Positions 46,565-54,392 of a stretch of DNA of 64,000 nucleotides are shown here, piece after piece (the stretch's first letter is position 1; each line of letters opens with the position of its first letter). Origin of the DNA: an uncultured Bryobacterales bacterium (GTDB lineage Bacteria > Acidobacteriota > Terriglobia > Bryobacterales > UBA6623); assembly GCA_958295955.1 (NCBI GenBank), contig OY282420.1, forward strand, positions 852,236-916,235. The letters run 5' to 3'. Under the pieces are notes generated by a model. It worked only from the letters and a program-made list of their open reading frames with translations. It was not told where the DNA came from and ran no database searches. The position numbers were made by a program, and so were the translations under genes.

Positions 46565-48679
46565 TCATTGCGCGCCGCCCTGCTCCGCCGCCATAGCCAG
46601 AATGAGGTCGTCCGCCCAGAGCGTCAGGTCTTCTTCCGCTGCGCGGGCCGGCGCCTGCTCCGCGCCGGGGAACTCGACGACCGTTGCGTCCGCAGGCGGC
46701 GCCGAGCAGCCGGAGCGGGAAGGCAGAGAGCGCACCGCCTCCAAGACGTCGAGACGCTGCTCGGCGCGGGCGATTTCTTTCACGGCGCGCAGCTTGCGGC
46801 GGCGGGCGCGGGCGTGCTCGCGTCCGGCAACGGCATCGCCGAAGCCGGCGGCGCGGATGCATCCGGCGGCGCACAGGTAGCGGCCGTCCAGGGTGTATGC
46901 GTGGACTTCGTCGTGCAGCCGCGCAGGGTCGTAGCGCACGGCGATTCGGCGTCCGGCGAACTGCAGCAGGGCGTCGGCGCCGTAACGGTTGCGCCGGCCG
47001 GCCTGCGCAGCAGTATTTGCGGCCTGCGCAGCAGTGTTTGCGGTCTGCGCAGCAGCGCCGGCGGCGAGCGTCACCGTCCCGTCACGGGCGACCCGCGCGC
47101 CCTCGGCGGCCAGCATGCACATGCGCATCTGCTCGGCAGTGGGAAAGCGGGCGGCGGAAGCGCGGTACGATTCCTCCCAAGCTTGGTCGAAGCTGAGCTG
47201 CCCGGCGCAGATCTCGGTGCGGCGGCCGGGCCGCGCGTTCCAGACGCGGATACCCTCGTCGAGGGCGCGGCGGGAAGCGGCGGCAGGCGCAGCGCGGGCG
47301 CCGTAATTGTCCGGTTTGGCATTGGGCGCAGATCCCGCGCAGGCGCCGGCCAGCAGCGGGTGGCGGTCGACGACCTCGCCCAGGCCGCCGATGCCGAAGG
47401 CGCGCTCGACCGGCTTGGCCTGCCCCCAGCCGCGGCCGGCCTGGACGCTGGTCCAATGGATATCGATGCCCAACGCGGGCAGCAGGCCGAGCGGGTCGTC
47501 CTCGCGCGGCCGCCAGCGGTAGCGGGTGGGGGCGCCGCCGGTCAGCCACTTGTTGGCCGCGGCGCGGGTGTTGTCGATGACGGCGGCGGCGGGGATGCCG
47601 TAACGGCCGATCAGGTCGCCGAGGGACAGCCGCACCAACCCGCCGTGCTCGGTTTCCCCGCTCCTCCAGGCCAGGATGCGGCGGGAGTAAACGTCCGCCC
47701 AGACCCAGGTTACGGGCCGGAATACGCGCCCGTCCGCGCCGCGAACGAAGACGTTGTGGCGGTAACCGTCACCGCAAATCCACTCACCCGGACGCAGGTC
47801 GCGTACGCTGCGCTGCTGTGCCGGATAGCGCCGCAGCAGGGCATGCTCGCCCTCGCGCAGCAGCACGCGTTCTTCGACGGGCAGATTGCGGATGCGGCGC
47901 GCGATGATGCGCCGAGAGGGCACGGTCCAGCCGTGCTCGCGGGCGGCTGCGAGCAGGCGGTCGTAGCAAGCGGCGAGGGTGGGCTGCTCGGGCCGCAGAT
48001 AGTCGGCGCGGAGATAGTCCCAGGCGCGCGGGTCGATCGGGGTTTTGGCGCGGCCGCGATAATTGGGCAGCAGCGCGGGCAGCCAGTCGGCGCGGTCGTA
48101 GCGGCGCACGGCGCAGCGCCAGCGGCGCAGCGTCCGCCAACTCGTTTTCCGCTTGCGCGGACCGGAACAATCGTCAGACTCGGCGGCGGCGCGCAGCGCC
48201 CGGGTCAGCGGCCGGCCGGCATCCACGAGAGCTTCCGCCCGCAACAGCAGGGCGTGACGGCGCTGCGCTTCGGCCTTGGCCTTTGCCGGCCGGCGCGCGT
48301 AGGAGTTCCACAGCGATTCCCGGTCGTAGGCGAAACGAGCCGCGGGTTGCGGGCCGCCGGCATCGGGTCGGGCCGCTGCTTCGGAGTCGGGCCGAGAGAG
48401 CGCTTGACGGACATCGAGAGGGAGGTCAGAGAAACGATACAGGCGACGCTTGCCGCCGTGGAATGCGCTCTGCGAGTAGGGCCAGCGCCTGCGCGCGGCG
48501 CGTTGCTGCACGGCCTGCCTGCTGATCTGCAGCGCGGCGGCGATTTCATGAGCGGTGAAGGCGCGGTCCGCTTCACTGTCTTGCGCAGCGGTGTTTTCAG
48601 CCTGTGGAGCAGTGTTTCCGGCCTGCGCAGCAGTGTTTCCGGCCTGCGCAGCAGTGTTTCCGGCCTGCGCAGCAGTCAC
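46565..48679 (-). CDS. MuA-like DDE transposase
   Basis: 704 residues. Cuts and joins DNA ends in replicative transposition. The start is the GTG at 48679: GGAG 8 bases upstream and overlap (GTGA) with the leader gene. Residues 1-35 are a repeat (TAAQAGN units). A DNA-binding helix-turn-helix follows (FTAHEIAAALQISRQAVQQR). The catalytic triad is D304 (CGDGYRHN), D369 (VIDNTRA) and E425 (KPVERAFG); the spacings 65 and 56 nearly equal MuA's 67 and 56. An internal repeat linker (QTANTAAQAANTAAQAG) precedes the C-terminal beta and basic regions. Confidence 0.92.
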   Translation of the reverse strand: MTAAQAGNTAAQAGNTAAQAGNTAPQAENTAAQDSEADRAFTAHEIAAALQISRQAVQQRAARRRWPYSQSAFHGGKRRLYRFSDLPLDVRQALSRPDSEAAARPDAGGPQPAARFAYDRESLWNSYARRPAKAKAEAQRRHALLLRAEALVDAGRPLTRALRAAAESDDCSGPRKRKTSWRTLRRWRCAVRRYDRADWLPALLPNYRGRAKTPIDPRAWDYLRADYLRPEQPTLAACYDRLLAAAREHGWTVPSRRIIARRIRNLPVEERVLLREGEHALLRRYPAQQRSVRDLRPGEWICGDGYRHNVFVRGADGRVFRPVTWVWADVYSRRILAWRSGETEHGGLVRLSLGDLIGRYGIPAAAVIDNTRAAANKWLTGGAPTRYRWRPREDDPLGLLPALGIDIHWTSVQAGRGWGQAKPVERAFGIGGLGEVVDRHPLLAGACAGSAPNAKPDNYGARAAPAAASRRALDEGIRVWNARPGRRTEICAGQLSFDQAWEESYRASAARFPTAEQMRMCMLAAEGARVARDGTVTLAAGAAAQTANTAAQAANTAAQAGRRNRYGADALLQFAGRRIAVRYDPARLHDEVHAYTLDGRYLCAAGCIRAAGFGDAVAGREHARARRRKLRAVKEIARAEQRLDVLEAVRSLPSRSGCSAPPADATVVEFPGAEQAPARAAEEDLTLWADDLILAMAAEQGGAQ
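47001..47063 (-). repeat. Three tandem 21-bp repeats inside transposase A
   Basis: Units 47001-47021, 47022-47042 and 47043-47063 share the plus-strand core CTGCGCAGCAGT and translate as (A)QTANTAAQAANTAAQAG in the minus-strand transposase frame. They form a flexible linker between the catalytic and C-terminal domains. The first two units differ by a single base. Confidence 0.85.
48580..48676 (-). repeat. Tandem 21-bp repeats at the start of transposase A
   Basis: About four units; the two most 5' in the gene are essentially identical (plus-strand core GCCTGCGCAGCAGTGTTTCC), and the others are more diverged. They encode QAGNTAAQAGNT and then APQAENTAAQ. All are in frame, so a change in copy number would only lengthen or shorten the N terminus. 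Confidence 0.85.
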
Positions 48680-48897
48680 GTCGTTTGCTCCGCGGCAGGT
48701 TTCGGACGCGGGAGGCCGGCGGGCCGGGCCGGGTCTGCCGGCCGGTGTTCCGAGAGATAGCGGACGACGCGGGCGGCACGGCGCGCAATGGTTTCGCCGC
48801 TGCCGGCCGCCGGACGCGAAACCGTAGAGCGGCTGCGCTGCTTGCGCCGGGCGAAGATTTTGCAGATTGCGATCAGGCATCTTTCTGTGTTAATCAT
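48676..48897 (-). CDS. Small leader protein at the head of the transposase operon
   Basis: 73 residues, MINTERCLIAICKIFARRKQ at the start and RRAARVVRYLSEHRPADPAR later. Its stop overlaps the transposase GTG (GTGA), so translation is likely coupled. It holds the place of ner in Mu, but no Ner-like helix-turn-helix is evident. The ATG at 48897 lies within a probable -10 element, so the true start may be further downstream or the message leaderless. Unknown function; strongly basic. Confidence 0.45.
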   Translation of the reverse strand: MINTERCLIAICKIFARRKQRSRSTVSRPAAGSGETIARRAARVVRYLSEHRPADPARPAGLPRPKPAAEQTT

Positions 48898-48919
48898 AAC
48901 ACGATCATGTTATTTTCAA
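48887..48919 (-). promoter_or_regulatory. Early promoter of the transposase operon with paired operators
   Basis: A perfect inverted repeat GTGTTA-ATCA-TAACAC (48887-48902) shares one arm with a near-perfect second one, TAACAC-GATC-ATGTTA (48897-48912). On the minus strand a TTGAAA -35 (48914-48919) and a TATGAT -10 (48893-48898), 15 bases apart, lie over them. Repressor binding here would block transposase transcription. The repressor's own start carries the same 6-4-6 operator. Confidence 0.6.
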
Positions 48920-49028
48920 CACAAAAGCTTGGCAGAGACACGATTTCCGGCCAAGACCGAAGCGTTTCAGTAGGCGCGGACGACGCGCGCAGGCCGCGAG
49001 CCGCGGCTCTTGGCAAGCCGCTATCCGC

Positions 49029-49051
49029 TATAATCGTGTCAACAATGACAC
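49029..49051 (+). promoter_or_regulatory. Repressor promoter -10 and autoregulatory operator
   Basis: TATAAT at 49029-49034 lies 10 bases before the repressor ATG (49045), so the message has almost no leader. A perfect inverted repeat GTGTCA-ACAA-TGACAC (49036-49051) covers the start site and the start codon. It has the same 6-4-6 layout as the operators at 48887, which points to autorepression. A -35 is not clear: TTGGCA at 49010-49015 is too close. Confidence 0.6.
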
Positions 49052-49827
49052 AGCCGTTGCGCAAGCCGGAAAGGCAGGGAATCGAGCGGTTGCGCGAAGA
49101 GGCGCGGCGGCGCGTAGCAGCGGAAGGGCTGCGGCCATTTGCCGCGCGGACCGCAATCCCCTTGGGAAGGTTGCGTGGCTTGCTGGCCGGCCGCGCGGCC
49201 TCGAGTGCGACGATCGAAGCGGCGGCGGCCGCTCTCGGCCTGGAGATTTCCATCGCTCCGCCGCGGGACGCCGCCGCGGCCGGCCGGCCGGCCGGAAACA
49301 CCGAGACGTTGCTGCGCGAGATTCTCTCTCGCCTGCCGCCGTCCGCTCAGCCGGCAGCCGGCGAACTCGCGGATGCTGCGGCGCAGGCGCAGCCGGGAAT
49401 GCGGGACGAAGCCGACGCATTGCCGGGGACGCGGCTCATCGGGGTGCGGGAGTTGGCGGCGGCCGCGGGCGCCGGCGCGGCGGACATGGACGAGACGGTG
49501 ACGGGCTACGTGGGGTTCCGGCGGACCTGGCTGGAGCGCCATGCGCTCGACCCGGCCCAATGCAGCGTGATCGGGGTGATGGGCGAGTCGATGGAGCCAA
49601 CCTTGCCGGAGAATTGCTCGATCCTGGTGGATCACCGGCGGGGACGGCGGCGCGACGGACATATCTATGTGATCCGCGCGGGCGGCAGCCTGCTCGTCAA
49701 GCGGGCGGGCAAGGATGCCGCCGGCAACTGGCTGATGGTCAGCGACCATCCCTCCTGGCCGCCCGCGCCGTGGCCCGCCGACGCCGCGGTCGTCGGCGAG
49801 GTGAAGTGGATGGCCAGGACGTTGTGA
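49045..49827 (+). CDS. Phage repressor with S24/LexA-type peptidase domain
   Basis: 260 residues from ATG 49045. Keeps the Mu-like early operon silent and may self-cleave on DNA damage. The N-terminal DNA-binding region (FAARTAIPLGRLRGLLAGRA, SSATIEAAAAALGLE) is helix-turn-helix-like. After an Ala/Gly-rich hinge comes the peptidase: the catalytic Ser182 in GVMGESMEPTL and Lys219 in LLVKRAG, 37 residues apart exactly as in LexA (S119/K156). Mu's own repressor lacks such a domain, so control here looks lambda-like and SOS-responsive. Divergent from the early operon. Confidence 0.85.
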   Translation: MTQPLRKPERQGIERLREEARRRVAAEGLRPFAARTAIPLGRLRGLLAGRAASSATIEAAAAALGLEISIAPPRDAAAAGRPAGNTETLLREILSRLPPSAQPAAGELADAAAQAQPGMRDEADALPGTRLIGVRELAAAAGAGAADMDETVTGYVGFRRTWLERHALDPAQCSVIGVMGESMEPTLPENCSILVDHRRGRRRDGHIYVIRAGGSLLVKRAGKDAAGNWLMVSDHPSWPPAPWPADAAVVGEVKWMARTL

Positions 49828-49972
49828 GTGAGTAGCAAGACCGCTTGCGCCGGGCGATTACGCCGAAATTACGGCCGTCATCGTCAATCAGGCGTTTGGG
49901 AACAAATGACGCGCCATTCCGGGAGCGCTGCTATATATAGAGAATCAGGACGACCTCGCGGGATGCAAGACG

Positions 49973-50860
49973 ATGTTTGGCAAGACGATTGATTACCGGC
50001 TGCTGCGGCTATTCGCGCATGGCAGGCACCCCGAAGAAGAGGAGCTTCGTCAGGTTGAGCGTAAGCTGAGCATCGAATCCGCGGAGGCTCGCTTCGAAAA
50101 ATGGAATCGCCGCCTGGACAACGAAATTCCCATTGATCCGGCTATGCGCTTCCTGGACGTCGGGTGCGGCATGGGAGAGATGTCATTAGTGTTGGCGCAA
50201 CGCGGGTGCAAACACGTGACGGGTATTGATAAAGACCCGTATTACATCGAAGTCGCAAAGCGCTGCGCCAGACAGATGCAGTTGCAGGACAAAGTCACAT
50301 TCGAGTGCATGAATGTTCATGACATACCGAACGAGAAGAAGTATGACATCGTACTTTCTCACGAGATGCTCGAGCACGTGGAACGCCCCAGCGATTTCCT
50401 CCGCCGCATTGACGGCGTCCTCGAGTCAAGAGTCGAGGGAGGAGGCAGGGTAATCATAGCGTTTGGCCCGCTGTTTCATTCACCGTTCGGGGACCACACG
50501 AACCGGTTCTTCAGAATCCGCCTGCCGTGGACGGGAGTCCTGTTTTCGGAAGACGCGCTTATGCGTCTCAGGCGCGAGTTCTGGCGACCCGTAGCGGATC
50601 AGGCCGAGTCGTTCGAAGATACGCGGGAAGGACTGAACAAAATGAGGTTTTCGGAGTTTCTTCGTTACGTCGAAGAAATAGGATGGAAAACGGAACGGTT
50701 GATTGTGAACCCGCAGTTGAAACGTTGGCCTGCGCTCCAGCGACTTTCCAACCTATTGTTGCGCGCGCCTTTGTTGCGCGACTACCTTGCGGCTTCAGTA
50801 TATGCGATTTACCGGCGGCCTTCTCACCCGGCCTCGTCGGCGGTGACGGCGAGGCCCTAG
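49973..50860 (+). CDS. SAM-dependent class I methyltransferase
   Basis: 295 residues. The SAM-binding motif I FLDVGCGMGEMSL, then GIDKDPYYIEVAKRCA, and the HEMLEHVERPSDFLRRI post-motif identify a Methyltransf_11/UbiE-like enzyme. The C-terminal part (HTNRFFRIRLPWTGVLFSE) suggests a small-molecule or glycan/lipid substrate. Codons use more A/T in third positions than neighbours, and the upstream spacer holds a TATATATA run at about 49932, so it may be acquired DNA next to the Mu-like element. The acceptor is unknown. Confidence 0.82.
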   Translation: MFGKTIDYRLLRLFAHGRHPEEEELRQVERKLSIESAEARFEKWNRRLDNEIPIDPAMRFLDVGCGMGEMSLVLAQRGCKHVTGIDKDPYYIEVAKRCARQMQLQDKVTFECMNVHDIPNEKKYDIVLSHEMLEHVERPSDFLRRIDGVLESRVEGGGRVIIAFGPLFHSPFGDHTNRFFRIRLPWTGVLFSEDALMRLRREFWRPVADQAESFEDTREGLNKMRFSEFLRYVEEIGWKTERLIVNPQLKRWPALQRLSNLLLRAPLLRDYLAASVYAIYRRPSHPASSAVTARP

Positions 50861-51013
50861 CGCGCCTGCCACAGCGCTGAACCTTCCATGCGATTATGGC
50901 GCTACATCGCGCTCTTCCAAATACCAATCTCTTGAAAGCAACAACTTGCAGCGATGCAGTGCCCCAAACCCGGCCCCAATCGGCAACATAACCGGCATCT
51001 CGTTAAACTGCGG

Positions 51014-51253
51014 CTAGCGCAGGCGCATGGCGCCGGTCCAACGCAGGTAGTGCGCGAGCCGGCGGCGCTCGTCCCACAGAAACCGCCGGAATTCCTGGGG
51101 CGCAATGCCGTCCGCTTTCCGGCCGGAGTAGGTTTCGATCCGCCAACGCAGGTACGGGCTGCGCCACGGGCGCAGGCGATAGCCGCGTCCGGCCTGCCAA
51201 ACGAATCGGAGTATCTCGAAAAGCTCGCGCGGCGCAATCGAAGAAGCGGGCAT
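51014..51253 (-). CDS. Small conserved basic protein paired with a VWA gene
   Basis: 79 residues from ATG 51253, overlapping the stop of the upstream VWA gene (TGATG), so it is translationally coupled. The protein (LFEILRFVWQAGRGYRLRPW, then SPYLRWRIETYSG and FRRFLWDERRRLAHYLRW) is rich in Arg and Trp and has no signal peptide or membrane span. No named family recalled. Conservation of spacing and composition suggests a real gene. Confidence 0.65.
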   Translation of the reverse strand: MPASSIAPRELFEILRFVWQAGRGYRLRPWRSPYLRWRIETYSGRKADGIAPQEFRRFLWDERRRLAHYLRWTGAMRLR

Positions 51254-52233
51254 CAATTGACGTAATATCCGGGGCGGTGGCGCACATTGTAGCGCTTGGC
51301 CTTGCCCTTGAGCTCGATCTTGATGCGCCGATAGCCCGCCGGCTTTCCCTGCGGACGGCTGTACTCGACAATGTATTGGTTGCGGATGTCGGCCGCGATG
51401 CGCCTGACCAGAGAATCCACTTCATCGACGCTCTGCGGGAAATAGGCCGGCCCGCCGGTTGCGCGCGTGATCGTGCGCAGATGCCGCTCCGCGCGCTTGG
51501 CGGCGCGCCGCTCTTCGTCCGTGAGCAGCCCGATGGCGTAAACCGTGGCGTCCGATTCCTGGAGCTTGCGCACCAGCGTTTCAAGGTCGGTGTTGCTGGC
51601 GTTGTCCTCGCCGTCGGAAATAATCAGCAGCGCCCGCTTTCTGATGTCGGTCTTGCCCTTTTCCACAAGATGGTCGAGCGACATGCCGGTCGCATCGTAG
51701 AGGGCGGTTCCGCCCCGCGAATCGATCCGCTGCAACGCATCCTGCAAGCGGAGCACGTCGCTCGTGAAATCCTGGTCGAGGTAGGCTTCGTCGTCGAAAT
51801 TGACAATGAAGACCTCGTCCTCGGTATTCGACGCCTTCACGAACTCGAGCGCCGCGGTATTCACTCGGCGGCGCTTGTCGCGCATGCTGCCGGAATTGTC
51901 GATGAGTATGCCGATCGAGACCCGAACGTCCTCTTGCGCGAAGTAGGTCAACTGCTGGGCAACGGCATCTTCCGTGACCCGAAAGGCGTCTTGCCGCAAA
52001 TCGGTGATGAAGCGGTCTTCGCGGTCGACGACCGTGGCGTGGAGGACGACTTTTTCGGTTTCGACGCAAAAGGTGGCGCCCGGCTCGCAGTCGTCGGAAA
52101 CATCGGAAACGGCTTCGGTCTTGCCGGCGACGGCCGGTTTCCCCACCGCTTGAGCCCAAACAACCGCGCCTACGCACAGGCACAGGGCGGGCAATCGGAT
52201 CTTGCGCAGGGGCCACAGCATCGCTATAACCAT
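51253..52233 (-). CDS. Secreted VWA-domain protein, second of a tandem pair
   Basis: 326 residues from ATG 52233 (ATG 52221 is possible); a hydrophobic leader LRKIRLPALCLCVGAVVWAQ follows. A beta domain (VVLHATVVDREDRFITDLRQ, FRVTEDAVAQQLTYF) precedes the VWA domain, whose MIDAS is LIDNSGSM (DxSxS), with GTALYDATG and LLIISDGEDNAS following. It ends IRNQYIVEYSRP and RPGYYVN as in the acidobacterial VWFA-related family. It lies downstream of the 52281 paralogue, 47 bp away. Confidence 0.87.
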   Translation of the reverse strand: MVIAMLWPLRKIRLPALCLCVGAVVWAQAVGKPAVAGKTEAVSDVSDDCEPGATFCVETEKVVLHATVVDREDRFITDLRQDAFRVTEDAVAQQLTYFAQEDVRVSIGILIDNSGSMRDKRRRVNTAALEFVKASNTEDEVFIVNFDDEAYLDQDFTSDVLRLQDALQRIDSRGGTALYDATGMSLDHLVEKGKTDIRKRALLIISDGEDNASNTDLETLVRKLQESDATVYAIGLLTDEERRAAKRAERHLRTITRATGGPAYFPQSVDEVDSLVRRIAADIRNQYIVEYSRPQGKPAGYRRIKIELKGKAKRYNVRHRPGYYVN

Positions 52234-52280
52234 TATGGCGTTGTCGTAGTGACTTCTTCGGGCGCCGCCGCGGACTCCCG

Positions 52281-53294
52281 CTAACGCGCCGGCGCGTAGT
52301 AGCCGTGCCGGTGGTACGGACGCAGCACCGGCATGCCGCGGATCTTCTCGATCTCGACTTTCACCCGGCGCCATTTGCCGTCCTTTGCGCTATTGGTTGG
52401 GACGTAGCCCAAAACGTACTGGTTCCTGAGCTCGATGCCGATCTTCTCGGCGATATCGGGCAACTCGTTGACGTTTTGCACCGCGAACTGCCGTCCGCCG
52501 GTCGATTCGGCGATCTCAGTCAACAGCCCCGGCCCCGAAGCTTCTTCCGGCGTCCGGCCGCGGCTCGCGAACGGCTCGTAAATCCCGATCGCATAGATTT
52601 GAACGTCGGACTCGCGCACCAGCCGTTTGATCTCGCGCGGCGTATAACGGCTCGAATTATCGCCGCCGTCGGAGATGACCAGCAGCGCTTTCTGCGAGTT
52701 TTTGGCTTGCTTCATCTGGTTCAGCGCCAGATAGATGGCGTCGAGCAAGGCCGTCCGCCCCTTCGATTGCACGAAGGTCAGGCGGTTCTGGATTTCTTCG
52801 AGGCTCTTGGTGAATCCGGTCACCATTTCCGGACGGCTGTTGAACTGCACCAGGAAGAACTCGTCTTCGGGGTTGGCGGTCTTGAAGAATTGAGCGACGG
52901 CTTCGCGCGCCTTGCTCATCTTGTAGCCCATGCTGCCGGAGGCGTCGAAGACGACCGCCAGCGAGAGCGCCGCGTCCTCGGCGCCGAACTGCACGATCTC
53001 CTGCGGTTTCTTGTCCTCCAGAACCTTGAAGTGCCCTTTATCGAGGCCGGTCACCATGCGGCCCATCGGATCGGTCACGATGACGTTGATCAAGGCCAAC
53101 TCCACATCGACCTTGATGATGCCGCGGCGGCTCAACTCTTGGGCGGGAGAGGTTTCCGCGGGCCGGGCTTTCAGACCGACCTCGGCGCCGGCGGCGAGGT
53201 CGGTCGACGGCGCCGCGAGGAAAACCCCGCAGGCAAGCAATGCCGCGGTCATCGCGCCGGGCGCCGCGGCCGATCGATGTCGATAAGCTGCCAC
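52281..53294 (-). CDS. Secreted VWA-domain protein, first of a tandem pair
   Basis: 337 residues from the GTG at 53294, which has AAAGGGG about 6 bases upstream; ATG 53252 is an alternative. Hydrophobic leader MTAALLACGVFLAAPS. The beta domain (VDVELALINVIVTDPMGRMV, FKVLEDKKPQEIVQF) leads to MIDAS VFDASGSMG, then GRTALLDAIY and LLVISDGGDNSS. The ending LRNQYVLGYVPTN and HGYYAP matches its neighbours at 51253 and 25630. Probably arose by tandem duplication; substrate or partner unknown. Confidence 0.87.
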   Translation of the reverse strand: MAAYRHRSAAAPGAMTAALLACGVFLAAPSTDLAAGAEVGLKARPAETSPAQELSRRGIIKVDVELALINVIVTDPMGRMVTGLDKGHFKVLEDKKPQEIVQFGAEDAALSLAVVFDASGSMGYKMSKAREAVAQFFKTANPEDEFFLVQFNSRPEMVTGFTKSLEEIQNRLTFVQSKGRTALLDAIYLALNQMKQAKNSQKALLVISDGGDNSSRYTPREIKRLVRESDVQIYAIGIYEPFASRGRTPEEASGPGLLTEIAESTGGRQFAVQNVNELPDIAEKIGIELRNQYVLGYVPTNSAKDGKWRRVKVEIEKIRGMPVLRPYHRHGYYAPAR

Positions 53295-53468
53295 TGCATA
53301 CCCCTTTCGGCCCGCGGGCAGGCAAAACTGAAAAACCCGCTTGCCGAATTCGGCGTGCTTACAGCATAGCACCGCCGGCGCGCTTGCGCCTTTGCCGGTA
53401 CAAAACAAGCCCGTTCGCATCCGCCGCGGCGCCGCGTCCGTTGACCGTCGTTGCGCATCTCTGAAAAG

Positions 53469-54392
53469 ATGAACTGGAAGATGGGCGAAGCAGGGCAGGA
53501 AAGCGTCATCGGGCTGGTGCAAATGAACTGCGGCGCCGCGCCCGAGCGCAACCTCGCAGCGGCGGTAGAGCGCATCGCCGAAGCCGCCGGCCGCGGCGCG
53601 CAAATCGTCTGCCTGCCGGAACTTTTCCGCTCGCACTATTTCTGTCAGGAAGAGAACGTCGACTGGTTCGACCTGGCGGAGACGATTCCGGGGGCCACCG
53701 TCGAAACGCTCTCCCGCGCAGCGAAACGGCACGGGGTAGTCATCGTCGGTTCCGTTTTCGAGCGCCGCTGCGCCGGCGTTTACCACAACTCCGCGGTTGT
53801 CATGAACGTTGACGGCGACCTGTTGGGCATCTACCGCAAGATGCACGTCCCCGACGACCCGCTCTATTACGAGAAGTTCTACTTCACGCCGGGCGACCTC
53901 GGTTTTCGGGTTTTCGCAACGCCTTTCGGGCGTATCGCGCCGCTGATCTGCTGGGACCAGTGGTATCCCGAGGCGGCCCGGCTCGCCGTGCTGGCCGGCG
54001 CCGAAATCCTGGCGTACCCAACGGCGATCGGTTGGCGCCCCGGCGAGAAACGCGAGTACGGCAAGCGGCAGCACGACGCCTGGCGCACGACGCAGCGCTC
54101 GCACGCCATCGCCAACGGCGTATTCGTCGCCGCCATCAACCGCACCGGCCTCGAGAAACCTCTGGAAGACTCCCCCGGCCGGCCGGCCGATTACGAGGGC
54201 ATCGAGTTCTGGGGGCGCTCTTTCGTTTGCGGGCCGCAGGGCGAGACGGTCGCCGAGGCGGGCGCCGAGCCCGGCGTGATTCTTGCCGGCTGCAATCTGG
54301 GAGACATCGACCGCACCCGCCGCAACTGGCCGTTCCTGCGCGACCGCCGCATCGACGCCTACGCCGATCTCGTCAAGCGAGTCATCGATTGA
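53469..54392 (+). CDS. aguB: N-carbamoylputrescine amidase
   Basis: Hydrolyses N-carbamoylputrescine to putrescine. 307 residues of the nitrilase superfamily with the catalytic triad Glu (CLPELF), Lys (YRKMHVPDDP) and Cys (LICWDQWYPE). FYFTPGD and AINRTGLE are also family features. The start ATG 53469 gives MNWKMGEAG. The stop overlaps the aguA start (TTGA), so both enzymes of the agmatine route are made together. Confidence 0.93.
   Translation: MNWKMGEAGQESVIGLVQMNCGAAPERNLAAAVERIAEAAGRGAQIVCLPELFRSHYFCQEENVDWFDLAETIPGATVETLSRAAKRHGVVIVGSVFERRCAGVYHNSAVVMNVDGDLLGIYRKMHVPDDPLYYEKFYFTPGDLGFRVFATPFGRIAPLICWDQWYPEAARLAVLAGAEILAYPTAIGWRPGEKREYGKRQHDAWRTTQRSHAIANGVFVAAINRTGLEKPLEDSPGRPADYEGIEFWGRSFVCGPQGETVAEAGAEPGVILAGCNLGDIDRTRRNWPFLRDRRIDAYADLVKRVID

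Larger units (their letters stand above)
43912..49827. mobile_element. Mu-like transposable phage element, early region only
   Basis: The gene order matches the Mu early region: divergent repressor, leader gene, transposase A, ATPase B, Gam-like, GemA, Mor. Mor is the middle-to-late switch and in Mu is followed by lysis, head and tail genes. Here it is the last gene and a host oxidoreductase ends 42 bp beyond it. Exact ends could not be fixed: no matching terminal repeats or target duplication were recognised between 43870-43911 and 49828-49972. It is either a prophage deleted for its late half or a stand-alone transposon derived from one. Confidence 0.85.

Noticed and set aside
48580..48676. 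CRISPR-like array at the 21-bp repeats
   Set aside because: Repeats are contiguous without spacers, are in frame with a transposase and there are no cas genes.
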